A DNA stretch of 64,000 nt from Alphaproteobacteria bacterium (GTDB taxonomy: Bacteria; Pseudomonadota; Alphaproteobacteria; Sphingomonadales; Emcibacteraceae), in the NCBI GenBank assembly GCA_020446675.1, contig JAGREE010000013.1, forward strand, positions 109,304-173,303, written 5' to 3'. A program made the translations under genes and the position numbers. Every line of letters starts with the position of its first letter. Position 1 is the first letter of the stretch. Positions 27,830 to 37,577 of the stretch are shown here, one piece after another. The notes under the pieces were generated by a model. That model searched no databases. It was not told where the DNA came from and saw only the letters and a program-made list of their open reading frames with translations.

Positions 27830-28579
27830 TTATCTTGCATCAAGATATTCAATTGCTTTTTCAAAACGACTTTTGTTTGGGTTGGCATGTTTCATCCTAG
27901 GGATAACAATGAGTTTGATATTTTTTACTCCTGCCTTTTTATATTTTGCATAAACATTTTTAGTATCCTGAAGATTAAAGTCTTCGGTGCCCGTTAAAAA
28001 TACATAATTATGACGCTTAATAAGGTTTAGTTGATCATCATTTACATCTTCCCAGAAATTAACTCCGCAATTATAGAGAGCGCCATCAAAAATATGGGGA
28101 TACTTAGTGGAAACCATGCTTGCAATTCTACCACCTCCGGAAAAACCAGAAATATAAATCCTATTGGTATCTATATTATAAAGTGCCTGGATAAGGGGTA
28201 ATGCCATTATAGACATTACTATTCTTTTTTTTACTAGAATGTCATTACCGGATTCTCTGGCGCCGATAAAAATCAAATTTCTGTTTCTGGTAACATCAAG
28301 CCAGCCATTGGGAATATTTATAATATTCTGTGGACTAACATATACCATAACGCCTGGTGGAGTTGTAGGATCATAGTCTTCAGGTACATCAATTTCCCAG
28401 GTTATCTGCGTATTGGGATCGATCAGTTCTACAAATGATTTTGCAGCTTCCTCACCTAAAATGGAATTAAGAGAGCCGTTTAAAGTAAAAGAACCAGTTT
28501 GAACATTGTTATTTTGTGCATAAACTGAATAAGGGTGTATCAAAAATAGAGAAACGGCAGTGACAATCCATTTGATCAT
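27830..28579 (-). CDS. exported alpha/beta hydrolase, esterase/depolymerase-like
   Basis: 249 residues from the chosen start MIKWIVTAVSLF (ATG at 28577-28579); the longer frame lacks any signal at its start. Signal peptide cut likely after VYA. A beta domain of about 60 residues (TGSFTLNGSLNSILGEEAA) precedes the hydrolase core. The nucleophile elbow is ISGFSGGGRIAS (GxSxGG) near residue 150, and the likely catalytic His is in IPRMKHANPNK near 230. GxSxGG with a late His resembles Esterase_PHB-type or dienelactone-hydrolase-like proteins. It pairs with the upstream-mapped paralog 130 bases away. Substrate unknown. Confidence 0.8.
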   Translation of the reverse strand: MIKWIVTAVSLFLIHPYSVYAQNNNVQTGSFTLNGSLNSILGEEAAKSFVELIDPNTQITWEIDVPEDYDPTTPPGVMVYVSPQNIINIPNGWLDVTRNRNLIFIGARESGNDILVKKRIVMSIMALPLIQALYNIDTNRIYISGFSGGGRIASMVSTKYPHIFDGALYNCGVNFWEDVNDDQLNLIKRHNYVFLTGTEDFNLQDTKNVYAKYKKAGVKNIKLIVIPRMKHANPNKSRFEKAIEYLDAR

Positions 28580-28703
28580 GATGCTAGTGTCTTTCAATTC
28601 AGAATAATTATATCCCATTATGAAGATATCTGCTGTACTGTGCAATCAAAGGGCGGTAAATTTTTTGTGAATATCCGAATGCCCGGAGGATTAAAAAAAT
28701 AAA

Positions 28704-29621
28704 ATGTTAAACCTGACGCTCCTTATAACACCGATCTTTCTGATTATTCTGACCGGGTACCTTTTAAAGCAATATCTAATTTCTGATGATGATGTATGGA
28801 ATAATATAAACAGGCTTGCCTATTGGGTTTTATTTCCCTGCCTTTTGTTTAATAAAACGTCCGTCATCAATTTTTCAGAATTTTCATTTGGCCCTTTATC
28901 AATTGCTCTTATTGCTGGCGTATCTTTGGCAATTTTAGGGGCCTATATTTTTGGAAAGTTAGCCGGGTTGGGAACCCCGGCGCTCACATCGGTCATGCAG
29001 GGTGGCGGACGACATAATGCATTTCTGGCGCTGGCAATTGTAAGTCAGCTTTATGGTGATGAGGGGGAGCTGATCGGTGCTATCGTCATTGCTGTCCTTG
29101 TTACTTATACAAATATTGTGATTAATGTCAGTCTGACCGTTATGCTTTCGAGTAAAAAAAGTGGTTTGTCCATGATCCTTTCAGATTTAAAGCGAAACCC
29201 TTTTATTATTGCAATTCTACTAGGTGTTATATTTAATTTGCTTGGGCTCGGTAACCTTCCCATACTGCATCAGTTTACACAAAGTGTGGGGCAGACGACC
29301 CTGACAGTTGCTCTTCTTTGTGTTGGGGCGGGCCTTCGGATAAGGGAACCGGGAGAAAAAATATTGCCGAGTGTCGTTATTGCCTGTACGGCAAAATTTA
29401 TTATTTATCCTATGACGGTTTACCTGTTGGCAAAATATTTTGCCCTGCCCCATACAGTCACAATGGTGGCTACAATCTTTGCCTTAACCCCGACCGGAAC
29501 AGCGAGCTATCCACTGGCAAAGCAAATGGGCGGGGATGCGCCCCTTATGGCATCGTTGATTTCACTGCAAACATTATTATCAGTTCCGATTATTCCGGTT
29601 ATGATTATATGGTTAAGTTGA
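28704..29621 (+). CDS. AEC-family transporter, first tandem copy
   Basis: 305 residues with ten hydrophobic segments, family of auxin-efflux-carrier-like permeases (bacterial members move malate, malonate and similar acids). Diagnostic parts: WNNINRLAYWVLFPCLLF near the N-terminus, QGGGRHNAFLALAI near residue 95, and a mirror second half with GLGNLPILHQF and CVGAGLRI. It is followed after 9 bases by a close paralog. The ATG has a weak GGAGG 14 bases upstream. Direction and substrate are not knowable from sequence. Confidence 0.92.
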   Translation: MLNLTLLITPIFLIILTGYLLKQYLISDDDVWNNINRLAYWVLFPCLLFNKTSVINFSEFSFGPLSIALIAGVSLAILGAYIFGKLAGLGTPALTSVMQGGGRHNAFLALAIVSQLYGDEGELIGAIVIAVLVTYTNIVINVSLTVMLSSKKSGLSMILSDLKRNPFIIAILLGVIFNLLGLGNLPILHQFTQSVGQTTLTVALLCVGAGLRIREPGEKILPSVVIACTAKFIIYPMTVYLLAKYFALPHTVTMVATIFALTPTGTASYPLAKQMGGDAPLMASLISLQTLLSVPIIPVMIIWLS

Positions 29622-29630
29622 GGCTGTTGA

Positions 29631-30545
29631 ATGATTGATCTGATCTATATTGTTGCACCGATTTTTCTGATCATTCTGCTCGGAAAGCTCCTTAGAAAAT
29701 CACTGATTTTATCAGATGATATATGGCATCAGATTAATAAACTGACTTACTGGCTTTTATTTCCCGCTCTTCTTTTTAATAAAACGTCGATCATAGATTT
29801 CTCAGGATATTCGCTGGGTGCTTTTTCCCTGTCAATGATGGCCGGTTTTTTGGTGTCGGTTTTTTGTGCCTGGCTTTTAAGCCGGCTTTATGGAATGGAT
29901 GCACCGGCTCTCTCCTCAGTCATTCAGGGAAGCGGACGCCATAATTCATTTCTAGCCCTTGCCGTAATCAGTCAGTTTCTGGGGGAACAGGGGGAAATAA
30001 TCGGGGCGCTCGCGGTCGCGATCATGGTAACATTTTCAAATATTCTGACCATCATTTTCATGATCATGATTTTATCCGGACATAATGGTTCGAAACCAAG
30101 CATCCTGTCTGAAATAATCAGAAACCCCTTTATCGTCTCCATTGCCATAGGGTTAGTTTTTAATGTCCTGGGATGGGGTAACCTTCCAATACTGCATGAT
30201 TTTACATCGAACCTTGGAACGGCTGCCCTCCCACTGGCACTTATATGTGTTGGGGCGGGCCTTCGATTTGTCGGGGGCAGCAAGCATATAATCCCGAGCT
30301 TAATAGCGACACTGACAAAAATGATTATCCTGCCGGCAACAGTCTATGCCTGTGCACTCTATTTTCAGCTTGATCCAATAATGACGGCCTGCGCGGTGAT
30401 ATTTGCTTCTGTGCCGACGTCTTCCACGGCATATGCGCTTGCCAAAACCATGGGTGGAGACGCGCCCTTAATGGCGGCAATTATATCGCTGCAAACGCTG
30501 GTGTCGATTGTGACCGTTCCACTGGTGATGCATATTGTCGGTTAA
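29631..30545 (+). CDS. AEC-family transporter, second tandem copy
   Basis: 304 residues, aligning end to end with the previous gene: WHQINKLTYWLLFPALLF, QGSGRHNSFLALAV, GWGNLPILHDF and CVGAGLRFVGG occupy the same positions. It is a tandem duplicate that has diverged moderately; both copies look intact. The pair is probably co-transcribed. The stop overlaps the end of phoU by 4 bases in convergent orientation. Confidence 0.92.
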   Translation: MIDLIYIVAPIFLIILLGKLLRKSLILSDDIWHQINKLTYWLLFPALLFNKTSIIDFSGYSLGAFSLSMMAGFLVSVFCAWLLSRLYGMDAPALSSVIQGSGRHNSFLALAVISQFLGEQGEIIGALAVAIMVTFSNILTIIFMIMILSGHNGSKPSILSEIIRNPFIVSIAIGLVFNVLGWGNLPILHDFTSNLGTAALPLALICVGAGLRFVGGSKHIIPSLIATLTKMIILPATVYACALYFQLDPIMTACAVIFASVPTSSTAYALAKTMGGDAPLMAAIISLQTLVSIVTVPLVMHIVG

Positions 30546-31258
30546 TCAAGGTCTTCCGTATTGACTTCGCTGCTTTTATCCCCCTTTGGTCTGTTAAGCT
30601 CAAGTGGAATACCTTCAACAATATAGTAAATAAGTTCTGCAATATTGGTCAGATGGTCGCCAGCGCGTTCTATATTTTTAGCAACAAAAAGCAAATGGGT
30701 TGCCGGCGTAATCAGTTCCGGATTTTCCATCATATATGTCAGCATTTCACGAAACAGTGTGTCATAAAGATTATCGACAACGATATCTCTGGTCCAGACG
30801 GAAATAGCTTTTTCAGCGGACTTATTGACATAAGCGTCGATGACGTCCTTATTCATAATGTTGATAAGATTGACCATCTGTGAAAGAACGGCATAGTTGG
30901 CATCAAACTTATTGGTTTCGTTAAGTACGATAACCCGCTTTGAAAGATTTTTTGCATAGTCACCAATGCGTTCAAGAGCATTGCTGATTTTAATAGCGGA
31001 AATGATCTCTCTCAAATCATCAGCCATGGGGGAGCGCATAGCAATCAACTCGATTGATGATTTTTCAATTTCCTGTTCCAGCTGATCGACTTGTTTATCA
31101 TTTTCCCTGACAATCTTTGCCAGTTTAAGATCTTTGCTAACCAGCGCTTTTTCAGCATCGGAAAATTGTTTGGCAACCAAATTTGCCATAGTAACAATTT
31201 TCGTTCTAAGTCTGTTAAGATCTTCGTCAAATGAACTGACGATATGTGAGTGTGTCAT
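30542..31258 (-). CDS. phoU: phosphate regulon regulator PhoU
   Basis: 238 residues, two three-helix PhoU repeats. Metal-binding-type motifs appear twice: DLREIISAIKISNALERIGDYAKNL in repeat 1 and NPELITPATHLLFVAKNIERAGDHLTNIAE in repeat 2. PhoU couples the Pst transporter to PhoR signalling and limits phosphate uptake. It is the last gene of pstSCAB-phoU, 16 bases after pstB, with its own GGAG ribosome site. No phoB or phoR follows; they must lie elsewhere. Confidence 0.96.
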   Translation of the reverse strand: MTHSHIVSSFDEDLNRLRTKIVTMANLVAKQFSDAEKALVSKDLKLAKIVRENDKQVDQLEQEIEKSSIELIAMRSPMADDLREIISAIKISNALERIGDYAKNLSKRVIVLNETNKFDANYAVLSQMVNLINIMNKDVIDAYVNKSAEKAISVWTRDIVVDNLYDTLFREMLTYMMENPELITPATHLLFVAKNIERAGDHLTNIAELIYYIVEGIPLELNRPKGDKSSEVNTEDLD

Positions 31259-31274
31259 TAAGGTCTCCTATTCG

Positions 31275-32093
31275 CTATCCGTAGCGACCGGTAATATAAT
31301 CTCTTGTTTTTTGATGCGTTGGATTGGTGAATATTGTCGCTGTATCACCATGTTCCATCAGTTTGCCCAAATGAAAAAATGCTGTTTTTTGTGAAATTCT
31401 CGCTGCCTGCTGCATTGAATGGGTCACAATGACGATAGCGTATCGGTTCTTTAGCTCGTCAATCAGTTCCTCAATAACAGCTGTCGCGATGGGATCAAGC
31501 GCAGAGCATGGTTCGTCCATCAATATGACTTCCGGTTCAATAGCAATTGTACGTGCAATACAAAGCCTTTGCTGTTGTCCGCCGGAAAGGGAAGTTCCTG
31601 ATGCATCTAGTCTGTCATGAACTTCGTTCCAAAGTCCTGCTTTTTTAAGGCTTGAATGAACAATCTCGTCAAGTTCATGTTTGTTGTTAGCAATGCCATG
31701 GATACGCGGACCATAGGCAATATTATCATAAATGGATTTTGGAAATGGATTTGGTTTTTGAAAGACCATGCCAATCCGTGCACGAAGCTGGACTACGTCA
31801 ATTGATTTATTATTGATGTCTTCCCCGTCAAGCGTAATTGTGCCTTCGACACGGCAGATATCGATGATATCATTCATCCTGTTCAGTGAACGAAGAAAGG
31901 TTGACTTCCCGCAACCTGAAGGCCCGATCAGTGCCGTTACCTCATTAGGATTAATATCCAGATTGATATCCTTGAGAGCATGGTTTTCACCGTAATATAC
32001 ATTGACTTTTCTGGCGCGCATTTTTGGTGTAATGGCTTTTTGCTGGCCACCGATTTCATTTTTAGATGATTGCATATTCATATTTTCTACCAT
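31275..32093 (-). CDS. pstB: phosphate ABC transporter ATP-binding protein
   Basis: 272 residues. Walker [20 protein letters not shown], signature [15 protein letters not shown], Walker [17 protein letters not shown] and H-loop [10 protein letters not shown] are all standard for PstB. The N-terminus is about 15 residues longer than the core; ATGs at codons 5 and 7 are alternative starts. It overlaps pstA by 7 bases. Confidence 0.97.
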   Translation of the reverse strand: MVENMNMQSSKNEIGGQQKAITPKMRARKVNVYYGENHALKDINLDINPNEVTALIGPSGCGKSTFLRSLNRMNDIIDICRVEGTITLDGEDINNKSIDVVQLRARIGMVFQKPNPFPKSIYDNIAYGPRIHGIANNKHELDEIVHSSLKKAGLWNEVHDRLDASGTSLSGGQQQRLCIARTIAIEPEVILMDEPCSALDPIATAVIEELIDELKNRYAIVIVTHSMQQAARISQKTAFFHLGKLMEHGDTATIFTNPTHQKTRDYITGRYG

Positions 32094-33415
32094 TTTTTTT
32101 CAAACTTTTGCCTCAGCCAGATGGCCAATCCATTCATGATTATGAGAAATGCGAGCAACACCATTATAGCAGCTGATGTTTTCTCAAGGAAGCCACGTTC
32201 GGGACTATCTGCCCATAAATATACCTGTACGGGTAAAGCGGTTGATGCTTCCATTATGCTTCCCGGCGTATCCACAATAAAAGCGACCATACCAATCATA
32301 ATAAGCGGTGCTGTTTCACCAAGGGCCTGTGCCATGCCAATTATGGAACCGGTAAGAATACCCGGCATACTTAACGGCAGTACATGATGAAATACTGTCT
32401 GCATATGTGATGCCCCCAAGCCGATCGCGGCTTCTTTTATTGATGGCGGAACCGCTTTTAACGCTGCTCGTGCTGTAATAATAATTGTTGGCAATGTCAT
32501 GAGGGCCAATGTTAAACCACCAACCAGTGGTGCAGAACGCGGCAGATTAATATAATTAATAAAAATGGCCAGACCCAACAGACCAAATATAATGGAAGGC
32601 ACGGCCGCCAGATTGTTGATATTAATTTCAATAAGATCAGTAATACGGTTCTTCGGCGCAAATTCTTCCAGATAAATGGCGGACCCGACCCCGATCGGGA
32701 AAGCGATCAGAAATGTGACCAGCAAAGTGAGGAACGATCCAATTGTCGCGCTCCAGATTCCGGCCAGCTCAGGTTCCCGGCTGTCCCCGGAAACAAAGAA
32801 GGACCAGTTAAATCCCTGCGTCACTTTTCCATCATTGTTAAGCTTATCAATCCAGGCGATTTGCTGATCAGAAATTTTCCGGTCATTTTCCGCAACATCC
32901 CTTGAAATGTTTCCTTTGATCAGCATGTCAACATTACTTGATGCAAGAAGGTTAATGGGTATAGTTTTGCCAATAACTGAAGGGTCTTTTAGAATGACAT
33001 CCCGAATATCTGTTTGTGCACCGACACTGAACAAACGCAATAGTTCAAAGACGTCGGACCGTTTTGTTACGTCTGGGAATTCTCTTTGCAATGAGCTGAC
33101 AAGTATTCTGTTAATATTGGCTCCAGCTACCTGCTTCTCATATTCCTGCCTGTCGTCTGTTGGAAGATCACCCAGAACGGCTTTATCCAGAAAAATATCC
33201 ATTTCAATGCGTGTTTCTATAAAACCGCTAGAACCGGTAATGATAATGCTTCCAAGAACCACGACAAGAGCGGCCATTGCAGCGGCAAGGCTGGACACAG
33301 CGAAAAACTTGAATATTTTTTCTTTTCTATATCGGCTTTTCAGACGATTTTTTTGTTCATCTGAGTGCCAGATTACTCTGGTAATTGCCTGATCATTGTC
33401 GGAAGTATCAGTCAT
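32087..33415 (-). CDS. pstA: phosphate ABC transporter permease PstA
   Basis: 442 residues, much longer than E. coli PstA (about 296) because of an N-terminal TM helix and a roughly 150-residue extracytoplasmic segment, a form common in alphaproteobacteria. The permease core starts near residue 215, with the BPD loop [25 protein letters not shown] shared by binding-protein-dependent permeases. Overlaps pstC by 8 bases and pstB by 7. Confidence 0.95.
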   Translation of the reverse strand: MTDTSDNDQAITRVIWHSDEQKNRLKSRYRKEKIFKFFAVSSLAAAMAALVVVLGSIIITGSSGFIETRIEMDIFLDKAVLGDLPTDDRQEYEKQVAGANINRILVSSLQREFPDVTKRSDVFELLRLFSVGAQTDIRDVILKDPSVIGKTIPINLLASSNVDMLIKGNISRDVAENDRKISDQQIAWIDKLNNDGKVTQGFNWSFFVSGDSREPELAGIWSATIGSFLTLLVTFLIAFPIGVGSAIYLEEFAPKNRITDLIEININNLAAVPSIIFGLLGLAIFINYINLPRSAPLVGGLTLALMTLPTIIITARAALKAVPPSIKEAAIGLGASHMQTVFHHVLPLSMPGILTGSIIGMAQALGETAPLIMIGMVAFIVDTPGSIMEASTALPVQVYLWADSPERGFLEKTSAAIMVLLAFLIIMNGLAIWLRQKFEKKW

Positions 33416-34778
33416 ATTGTTCTCTATATTTTTTGACGATAATTAACGCGATAGCATTGAGGGCCAATGTGGTGAAAAACAGCGCCAGCCCAAGGGCAAA
33501 GGCAGACAGGGTTTTTGAACTGGCAAATTCCTGATCTCCGGTTAGCAAGGCCACAATCTGCACAGTTACTGTTGTTACGGCTTCAAGCGGATTTATGGTC
33601 AAATTGGCTGCCATTCCAGCGGCCATCACAACAATCATTGTTTCCCCGATTGCTCGGGATGTGGCCAGAAGAAGAGCGCCAACAACACCTGGGAGCGCGG
33701 ACGGTAGGATCACTTTTAAAATCGTTTCTGTCTGTGTTGCGCCAAGCCCGAGTGATCCTTCGCGAAGACTTTGTGGCACAACGCTAATAACGTCATCAGA
33801 TAATGAAGATATAAGAGGGATAATCATTACACCCATAACAATTCCTGCCGCCAAAGCGCTTTCCGATGCTATTTCAAGTCCGAACAGGGCACCGGTGTCC
33901 CTTATAAAGGGAGCCACAACCAGTGCGGCAATGAATCCATAAACGACAGTTGGAATACCAGCGAGAATTTCGAGCAAAGGTTTTGCAATTTTACGGACTT
34001 TTTTATTTGCAAATTCAGCCATATAAATCGCTGAAAGAAGACCAATTGGACCGGCAATAAGCATGGCAATAACCGTTATGAGCATTGTGCCCATAAAAAG
34101 CGGTACAGCGCCAAATGCCCCAGAACTTCCAACCTGATCTATGCGAATTGCTGTTTGGGGGCTCCATTTGATGCCAAAAACAAATTCAGTAATGGACACC
34201 TGATCAAAAAAACGGATGCTTTCAAACAGCAGTGAAAATACAATTCCAATTGTTGTGATAATGGCTATGACGGAAAATGCCAGCAGCATCATTTTGATGA
34301 TGGTTTCAATATGATTTCTTGAATTGACTGTGGGTGACATTTTGTAAAGTGTATAATAACCAGAAATACAGCTGACACCTATGGCTGCCAAAAAGAAGCT
34401 CCAGGCAATTTTTTCGGAAACGTTTCTGTAATATTCGGCATAAACAGCCAAACTTTCATCGCCAGTGCCATTAGCGATGTAATTTTTAATGTTACTCAGT
34501 AATGCGTTTAGCTCAAACGTGGGTAAGGATGCAGATTCGGTTTCCAGCTGAGATATCAGGAGTTTATTGATCAGGTTGTCTTTTGAAATTGTCCAGATTG
34601 CCAAAATTATAAAACCGGGAATAAAACTATTTATCCCGGCGGCCCAACCATAATGAGTGGGGAGAGAATGCAGTTTCTTTATGTCGCCATCAACTAATAA
34701 AAGAGACCGCTTTTTAGCTATATAATAAAAGCAGGTCAGAATAAGAGTTAGGATAATAAATAATAAATATGCACTCAT
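33408..34778 (-). CDS. pstC: phosphate ABC transporter permease PstC
   Basis: 456 residues, again the long alphaproteobacterial form: an N-terminal TM pair and extra loop (to about residue 150), then the permease core. Core motifs are GPIGLLSAIYMAEFA, LAGIPTVVYGFIA and the EAA loop REGSLGLGATQTETILKVILPSALPG. It overlaps pstA by 8 bases and is separated from pstS by 70 bases containing a palindromic hairpin. Confidence 0.95.
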   Translation of the reverse strand: MSAYLLFIILTLILTCFYYIAKKRSLLLVDGDIKKLHSLPTHYGWAAGINSFIPGFIILAIWTISKDNLINKLLISQLETESASLPTFELNALLSNIKNYIANGTGDESLAVYAEYYRNVSEKIAWSFFLAAIGVSCISGYYTLYKMSPTVNSRNHIETIIKMMLLAFSVIAIITTIGIVFSLLFESIRFFDQVSITEFVFGIKWSPQTAIRIDQVGSSGAFGAVPLFMGTMLITVIAMLIAGPIGLLSAIYMAEFANKKVRKIAKPLLEILAGIPTVVYGFIAALVVAPFIRDTGALFGLEIASESALAAGIVMGVMIIPLISSLSDDVISVVPQSLREGSLGLGATQTETILKVILPSALPGVVGALLLATSRAIGETMIVVMAAGMAANLTINPLEAVTTVTVQIVALLTGDQEFASSKTLSAFALGLALFFTTLALNAIALIIVKKYREQYD

Positions 34779-34811
34779 TAATTTGGCACCACATTAAATA
34801 ATTATGATGGT

Positions 34812-34838
34812 GAAAGGCCGGTTTTAAACCGGCCTTTC
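34812..34838 (-). other. palindromic hairpin between pstS and pstC
   Basis: GAAAGGCCGGTTT is followed almost directly by its complement, a near-perfect 13-bp inverted repeat. No T tract follows on the minus strand, so it looks less like a full terminator than like an mRNA-stabilising or partial-termination hairpin that would raise pstS over pstCAB. Confidence 0.6.
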
Positions 34839-34848
34839 TATTATTGGT

Positions 34849-35886
34849 TTATTTTTTTAGAGGTGTCAGATTCTCAGCTGTCACCCGTACTTTTTCCAGT
34901 TCTTCGCTTGTTAAGGGAATAAGGCCTTTTTCTGCAAGATAACCGAAATCTCCCATAGCTTTATCACTAAGAAATTCACTTAAATATTCTTTTATCCCTG
35001 GTATGACACCGACATGTGCCTTTTTAACATAAAAGAATAGGGAACGGGATACTTTATACACTTTATCAGCAATATTTTCAAAAGTAGGGGCTGAGCCTTC
35101 AACTATACTACCCTGAATAACGTCGCTGTTTTCCTCAAGAAAGCTGTATCCGAAAACACCAACTGCATTTGGATTAGCCTGAAGTTTTCCAACAATTAGA
35201 TTGTCATTTTCACCGGCTTCTATATATGCGCCGTCTTCACGAATCGTATGACAAAGTGCTGTATAACGGTTTTCATCCTGTGCTTTAATCGCTTCAATTT
35301 CAGGGAATGTTTTACATCCGCCTTCCAATGCTAGCTCGGCGAAAGCATCACGGGTCCCGGATGTCGGGGGTGGGCCAAGAACTTCAATTTTATTGTTTGG
35401 TAAGCTTGGGTTAATTTCGTTCCAGGTTTTATATGGATTTGGTACGATCTTACCGTCAACAACCACGTCTTTGGCAAGAGCGAGCCAAATGTCCTGAAGT
35501 CTGAAATTCATAAGTTTTGCCTCTTTGGAATTGGCAAGAACAATTCCATCATAGCCGACTGTAATTTCAACGATATCCTTAACACCATTTTTGGCGCAAA
35601 GATCTATTTCCGAGCTTTTAATTGCGCGTGATGCATTTGTTATGTCCGGAGTCGCTTCGCCAACACCTGAACAAAAAAGCTTAAATCCGCCACCGGAACC
35701 TGTGCTCTCAACCACCGGTGTTTTAAAAGAAGTTGACCGCCCGAATTCTTCCGCAACGGCTGTTGAGAAGGGGAATACTGTCGATGAGCCGACAATACGA
35801 ATCTGATCGCGGGCTTCGGCAGCACTAATCAAAGACACGCTGATCAGTGATATACCGACGAGAGTCTTATTCAGGTTTTTGAACAT
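34849..35886 (-). CDS. pstS: phosphate-binding periplasmic protein PstS
   Basis: About 345 residues from MFKNLNKTLVG; GGAG stands nine bases before this ATG, while the longer frame has no such site. Signal peptide cut after AEA (ISLISVSLISAAEA). The mature protein starts RDQIRIVGSSTVFPFS, the phosphate-loop beginning of PstS, with TGSGGGFKLFC and GPPPTSGTRDAF as further phosphate-binding loops. First gene of the pst operon, preceded by PhoB-box-like repeats about 105 bases upstream. Confidence 0.95.
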   Translation of the reverse strand: MFKNLNKTLVGISLISVSLISAAEARDQIRIVGSSTVFPFSTAVAEEFGRSTSFKTPVVESTGSGGGFKLFCSGVGEATPDITNASRAIKSSEIDLCAKNGVKDIVEITVGYDGIVLANSKEAKLMNFRLQDIWLALAKDVVVDGKIVPNPYKTWNEINPSLPNNKIEVLGPPPTSGTRDAFAELALEGGCKTFPEIEAIKAQDENRYTALCHTIREDGAYIEAGENDNLIVGKLQANPNAVGVFGYSFLEENSDVIQGSIVEGSAPTFENIADKVYKVSRSLFFYVKKAHVGVIPGIKEYLSEFLSDKAMGDFGYLAEKGLIPLTSEELEKVRVTAENLTPLKK

Positions 35887-35989
35887 TATTTTTATCTCCA
35901 TAATATGTTTCAAAATATACTTTGAATTTAAAAAGGAATCATCCTTTTTCTGTCTTGGGGAGAAAATAACGATGCTTCGTTGCGCTTAT

Positions 35990-36018
35990 GTGACAGAAAT
36001 ATGAAGCTTTTATTACAA
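35990..36018 (-). promoter_or_regulatory. Pho box upstream of pstS
   Basis: On the minus strand, 7-mers TTGTAAT, GCTTCAT and CTGTCAC are spaced by 4 A/T-rich bases, giving the 11-bp period of PhoB half-sites (consensus CTGTCAT). Two of the three match well. It lies 104 bases before the pstS start. Confidence 0.7.
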
Positions 36019-36046
36019 TATGTAATAACCTATTGTAAATAAATAA

Positions 36047-36074
36047 AAAAGGCAGAAACCATGTTCTGCCTTTT
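36047..36074 (-). terminator. terminator of the porin gene
   Basis: Perfect 11-bp stem AAAAGGCAGAA / TTCTGCCTTTT with a 6-base loop, followed on the minus strand by TTTTTTATTT. It lies 34 bases after the porin stop and insulates pstS. Confidence 0.85.
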
Positions 36075-36107
36075 AACCAAAAAAACTGAAAAATGAACTA
36101 TTATAGC

Positions 36108-37295
36108 TTACCAGTCAACCTGGAAACGTAATCCGAAGGCATCAATAGATTCGCCATTAAAAGAGCCGCCCTTGATTTCAGATTTTGAATAGTTGGCCAT
36201 TACGCGTGAATAATTGTTTAAATACCAATTAACACCAATAATGCATGATTCCTGTTTTCCGCCAATTACAGCGGCTGCAGCGTCTGTCAGATCAATGACA
36301 TCATAACGTGCCGCGATCTGCCATGCGCCAGCACCACCACTAAAGACGGGGTTTGTAACTTTAACACGGTCAAAAGTACCGCTTTTATAACCGCGGCTTT
36401 CCCCTGTTATAAAATAGCTGACATCAACATAGCCACCATTAAATTTAGCGTCTGTTCCGCCTGTAAGAGCGGTAGTTTTCATCCAGCCCCATTCGGCCTG
36501 TGCAGAAAGAGGTCCCGAAACACCGGCAAGTTCGACCCCATAAAATGTGTCTGATTTACCTGCAATTGCAGTAGTATCCACATAACGTCCAGCCAAGTGG
36601 CTCTGTGCTCTTTGGCGGTATCGTAGTGTCAATACATTATCATCATTTTCGCGGTGGAACGCTGAGGCACCAATATGAATGAAGCTGCCGTCATTACCGA
36701 TCTTAGGTGCAAAAGTTGCACGAGCGGCATATGTGCGGCCCTGTACGGTGCCGCTGCCGCCATTTGCATTTCCTTGGAAAACCCCTGCTTTAACAGTGAT
36801 ATCATTTTCATCATAATTGGCCGCTATACCGATCATGCGGCTGAATTCGAAAGCATCTGTGAAGCTGCCACGCTCAAGGAAAGTGGTAAAGCGGCTTGAT
36901 GTCTGTTCTTCAAGCGAAGTTGGTGTTTTAAATTGGCCAACCTCAACAGATACGGGTTTTAAGTCCCATACAAGTGTAGCATCAGTAACTGATGTTTTAT
37001 TTCCGGCAAAATCAAGCTCAAGCTTATATTTTACGTCTTTCATAACAACGCCTTCGATGCCCAGGCGGGCAGCACGAAATTCTGTTGCATCAAGAACTTT
37101 ACCGCTATTATCGGAAGCAGTGGCCCAGTCGGTAAACAGACGGCCGCGAATTTTCATTTTAAAGTTACCATCAGCGCTGGAGAATTCAGGGGCACCTTTC
37201 CAGCTGACATTAACATCTTCCGCATTTGCGAGTGAGGTGCTTGCAAGTAATGCTGCGGTACTAACCGCTGCAAAAATTGTTTTTGGTGTAGGCAT
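36108..37295 (-). CDS. phosphate-selective (OprP/OprO-type) porin
   Basis: 395 residues. Signal peptide ends ASTSLANA. The mature protein begins with a short linker, then FKMKIRGRLFTDWA, the first strand typical of OprP/OprO porins, followed by alternating beta strands such as AARLGIEGVVMKDVKYKLELDF and VEVGQFKTPTSLEEQTSS. It ends in FGLRFQVDW, an aromatic C-terminal residue as expected for outer-membrane sorting. Position beside pstS and four PhoB-like half-sites upstream suggest that it carries phosphate or polyphosphate across the outer membrane under starvation. Ion selectivity is inferred. Confidence 0.9.
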   Translation of the reverse strand: MPTPKTIFAAVSTAALLASTSLANAEDVNVSWKGAPEFSSADGNFKMKIRGRLFTDWATASDNSGKVLDATEFRAARLGIEGVVMKDVKYKLELDFAGNKTSVTDATLVWDLKPVSVEVGQFKTPTSLEEQTSSRFTTFLERGSFTDAFEFSRMIGIAANYDENDITVKAGVFQGNANGGSGTVQGRTYAARATFAPKIGNDGSFIHIGASAFHRENDDNVLTLRYRQRAQSHLAGRYVDTTAIAGKSDTFYGVELAGVSGPLSAQAEWGWMKTTALTGGTDAKFNGGYVDVSYFITGESRGYKSGTFDRVKVTNPVFSGGAGAWQIAARYDVIDLTDAAAAVIGGKQESCIIGVNWYLNNYSRVMANYSKSEIKGGSFNGESIDAFGLRFQVDW

Positions 37296-37385
37296 TATAT
37301 TTCCTTAAAAAATTGAGTTTAATTTTTATGTTTCGTTCTTGAAATAATTCGATTCTGACTTTGATGAAAGATTTACAAAAGTTTC

Positions 37386-37425
37386 ATTACATATAGATGA
37401 CATATTCATTACAATTTTATGACAG
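37386..37425 (-). promoter_or_regulatory. double Pho box upstream of the porin
   Basis: On the minus strand CTGTCAT, TTGTAAT, ATGTCAT and ATGTAAT follow one another with exact 4-base A/T-rich spacers, that is four PhoB half-sites at 11-bp period. The first is the exact consensus. The array ends about 90 bases before the porin ATG and also lies about 150 bases before the divergent AhpD-like gene. Confidence 0.82.
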
Positions 37426-37577
37426 CCTGTGGATAAAACAAATAAAGTAAAAAAGAACTTAACAGTTCTTAATTTCACTGGATTTTACATGTATAAATTA
37501 TATGACCTTGAATTTATTAAACAATGGGTACAAAATAACGACTGTTATAATATAACTTTATAAAACAGGATTCCAAT

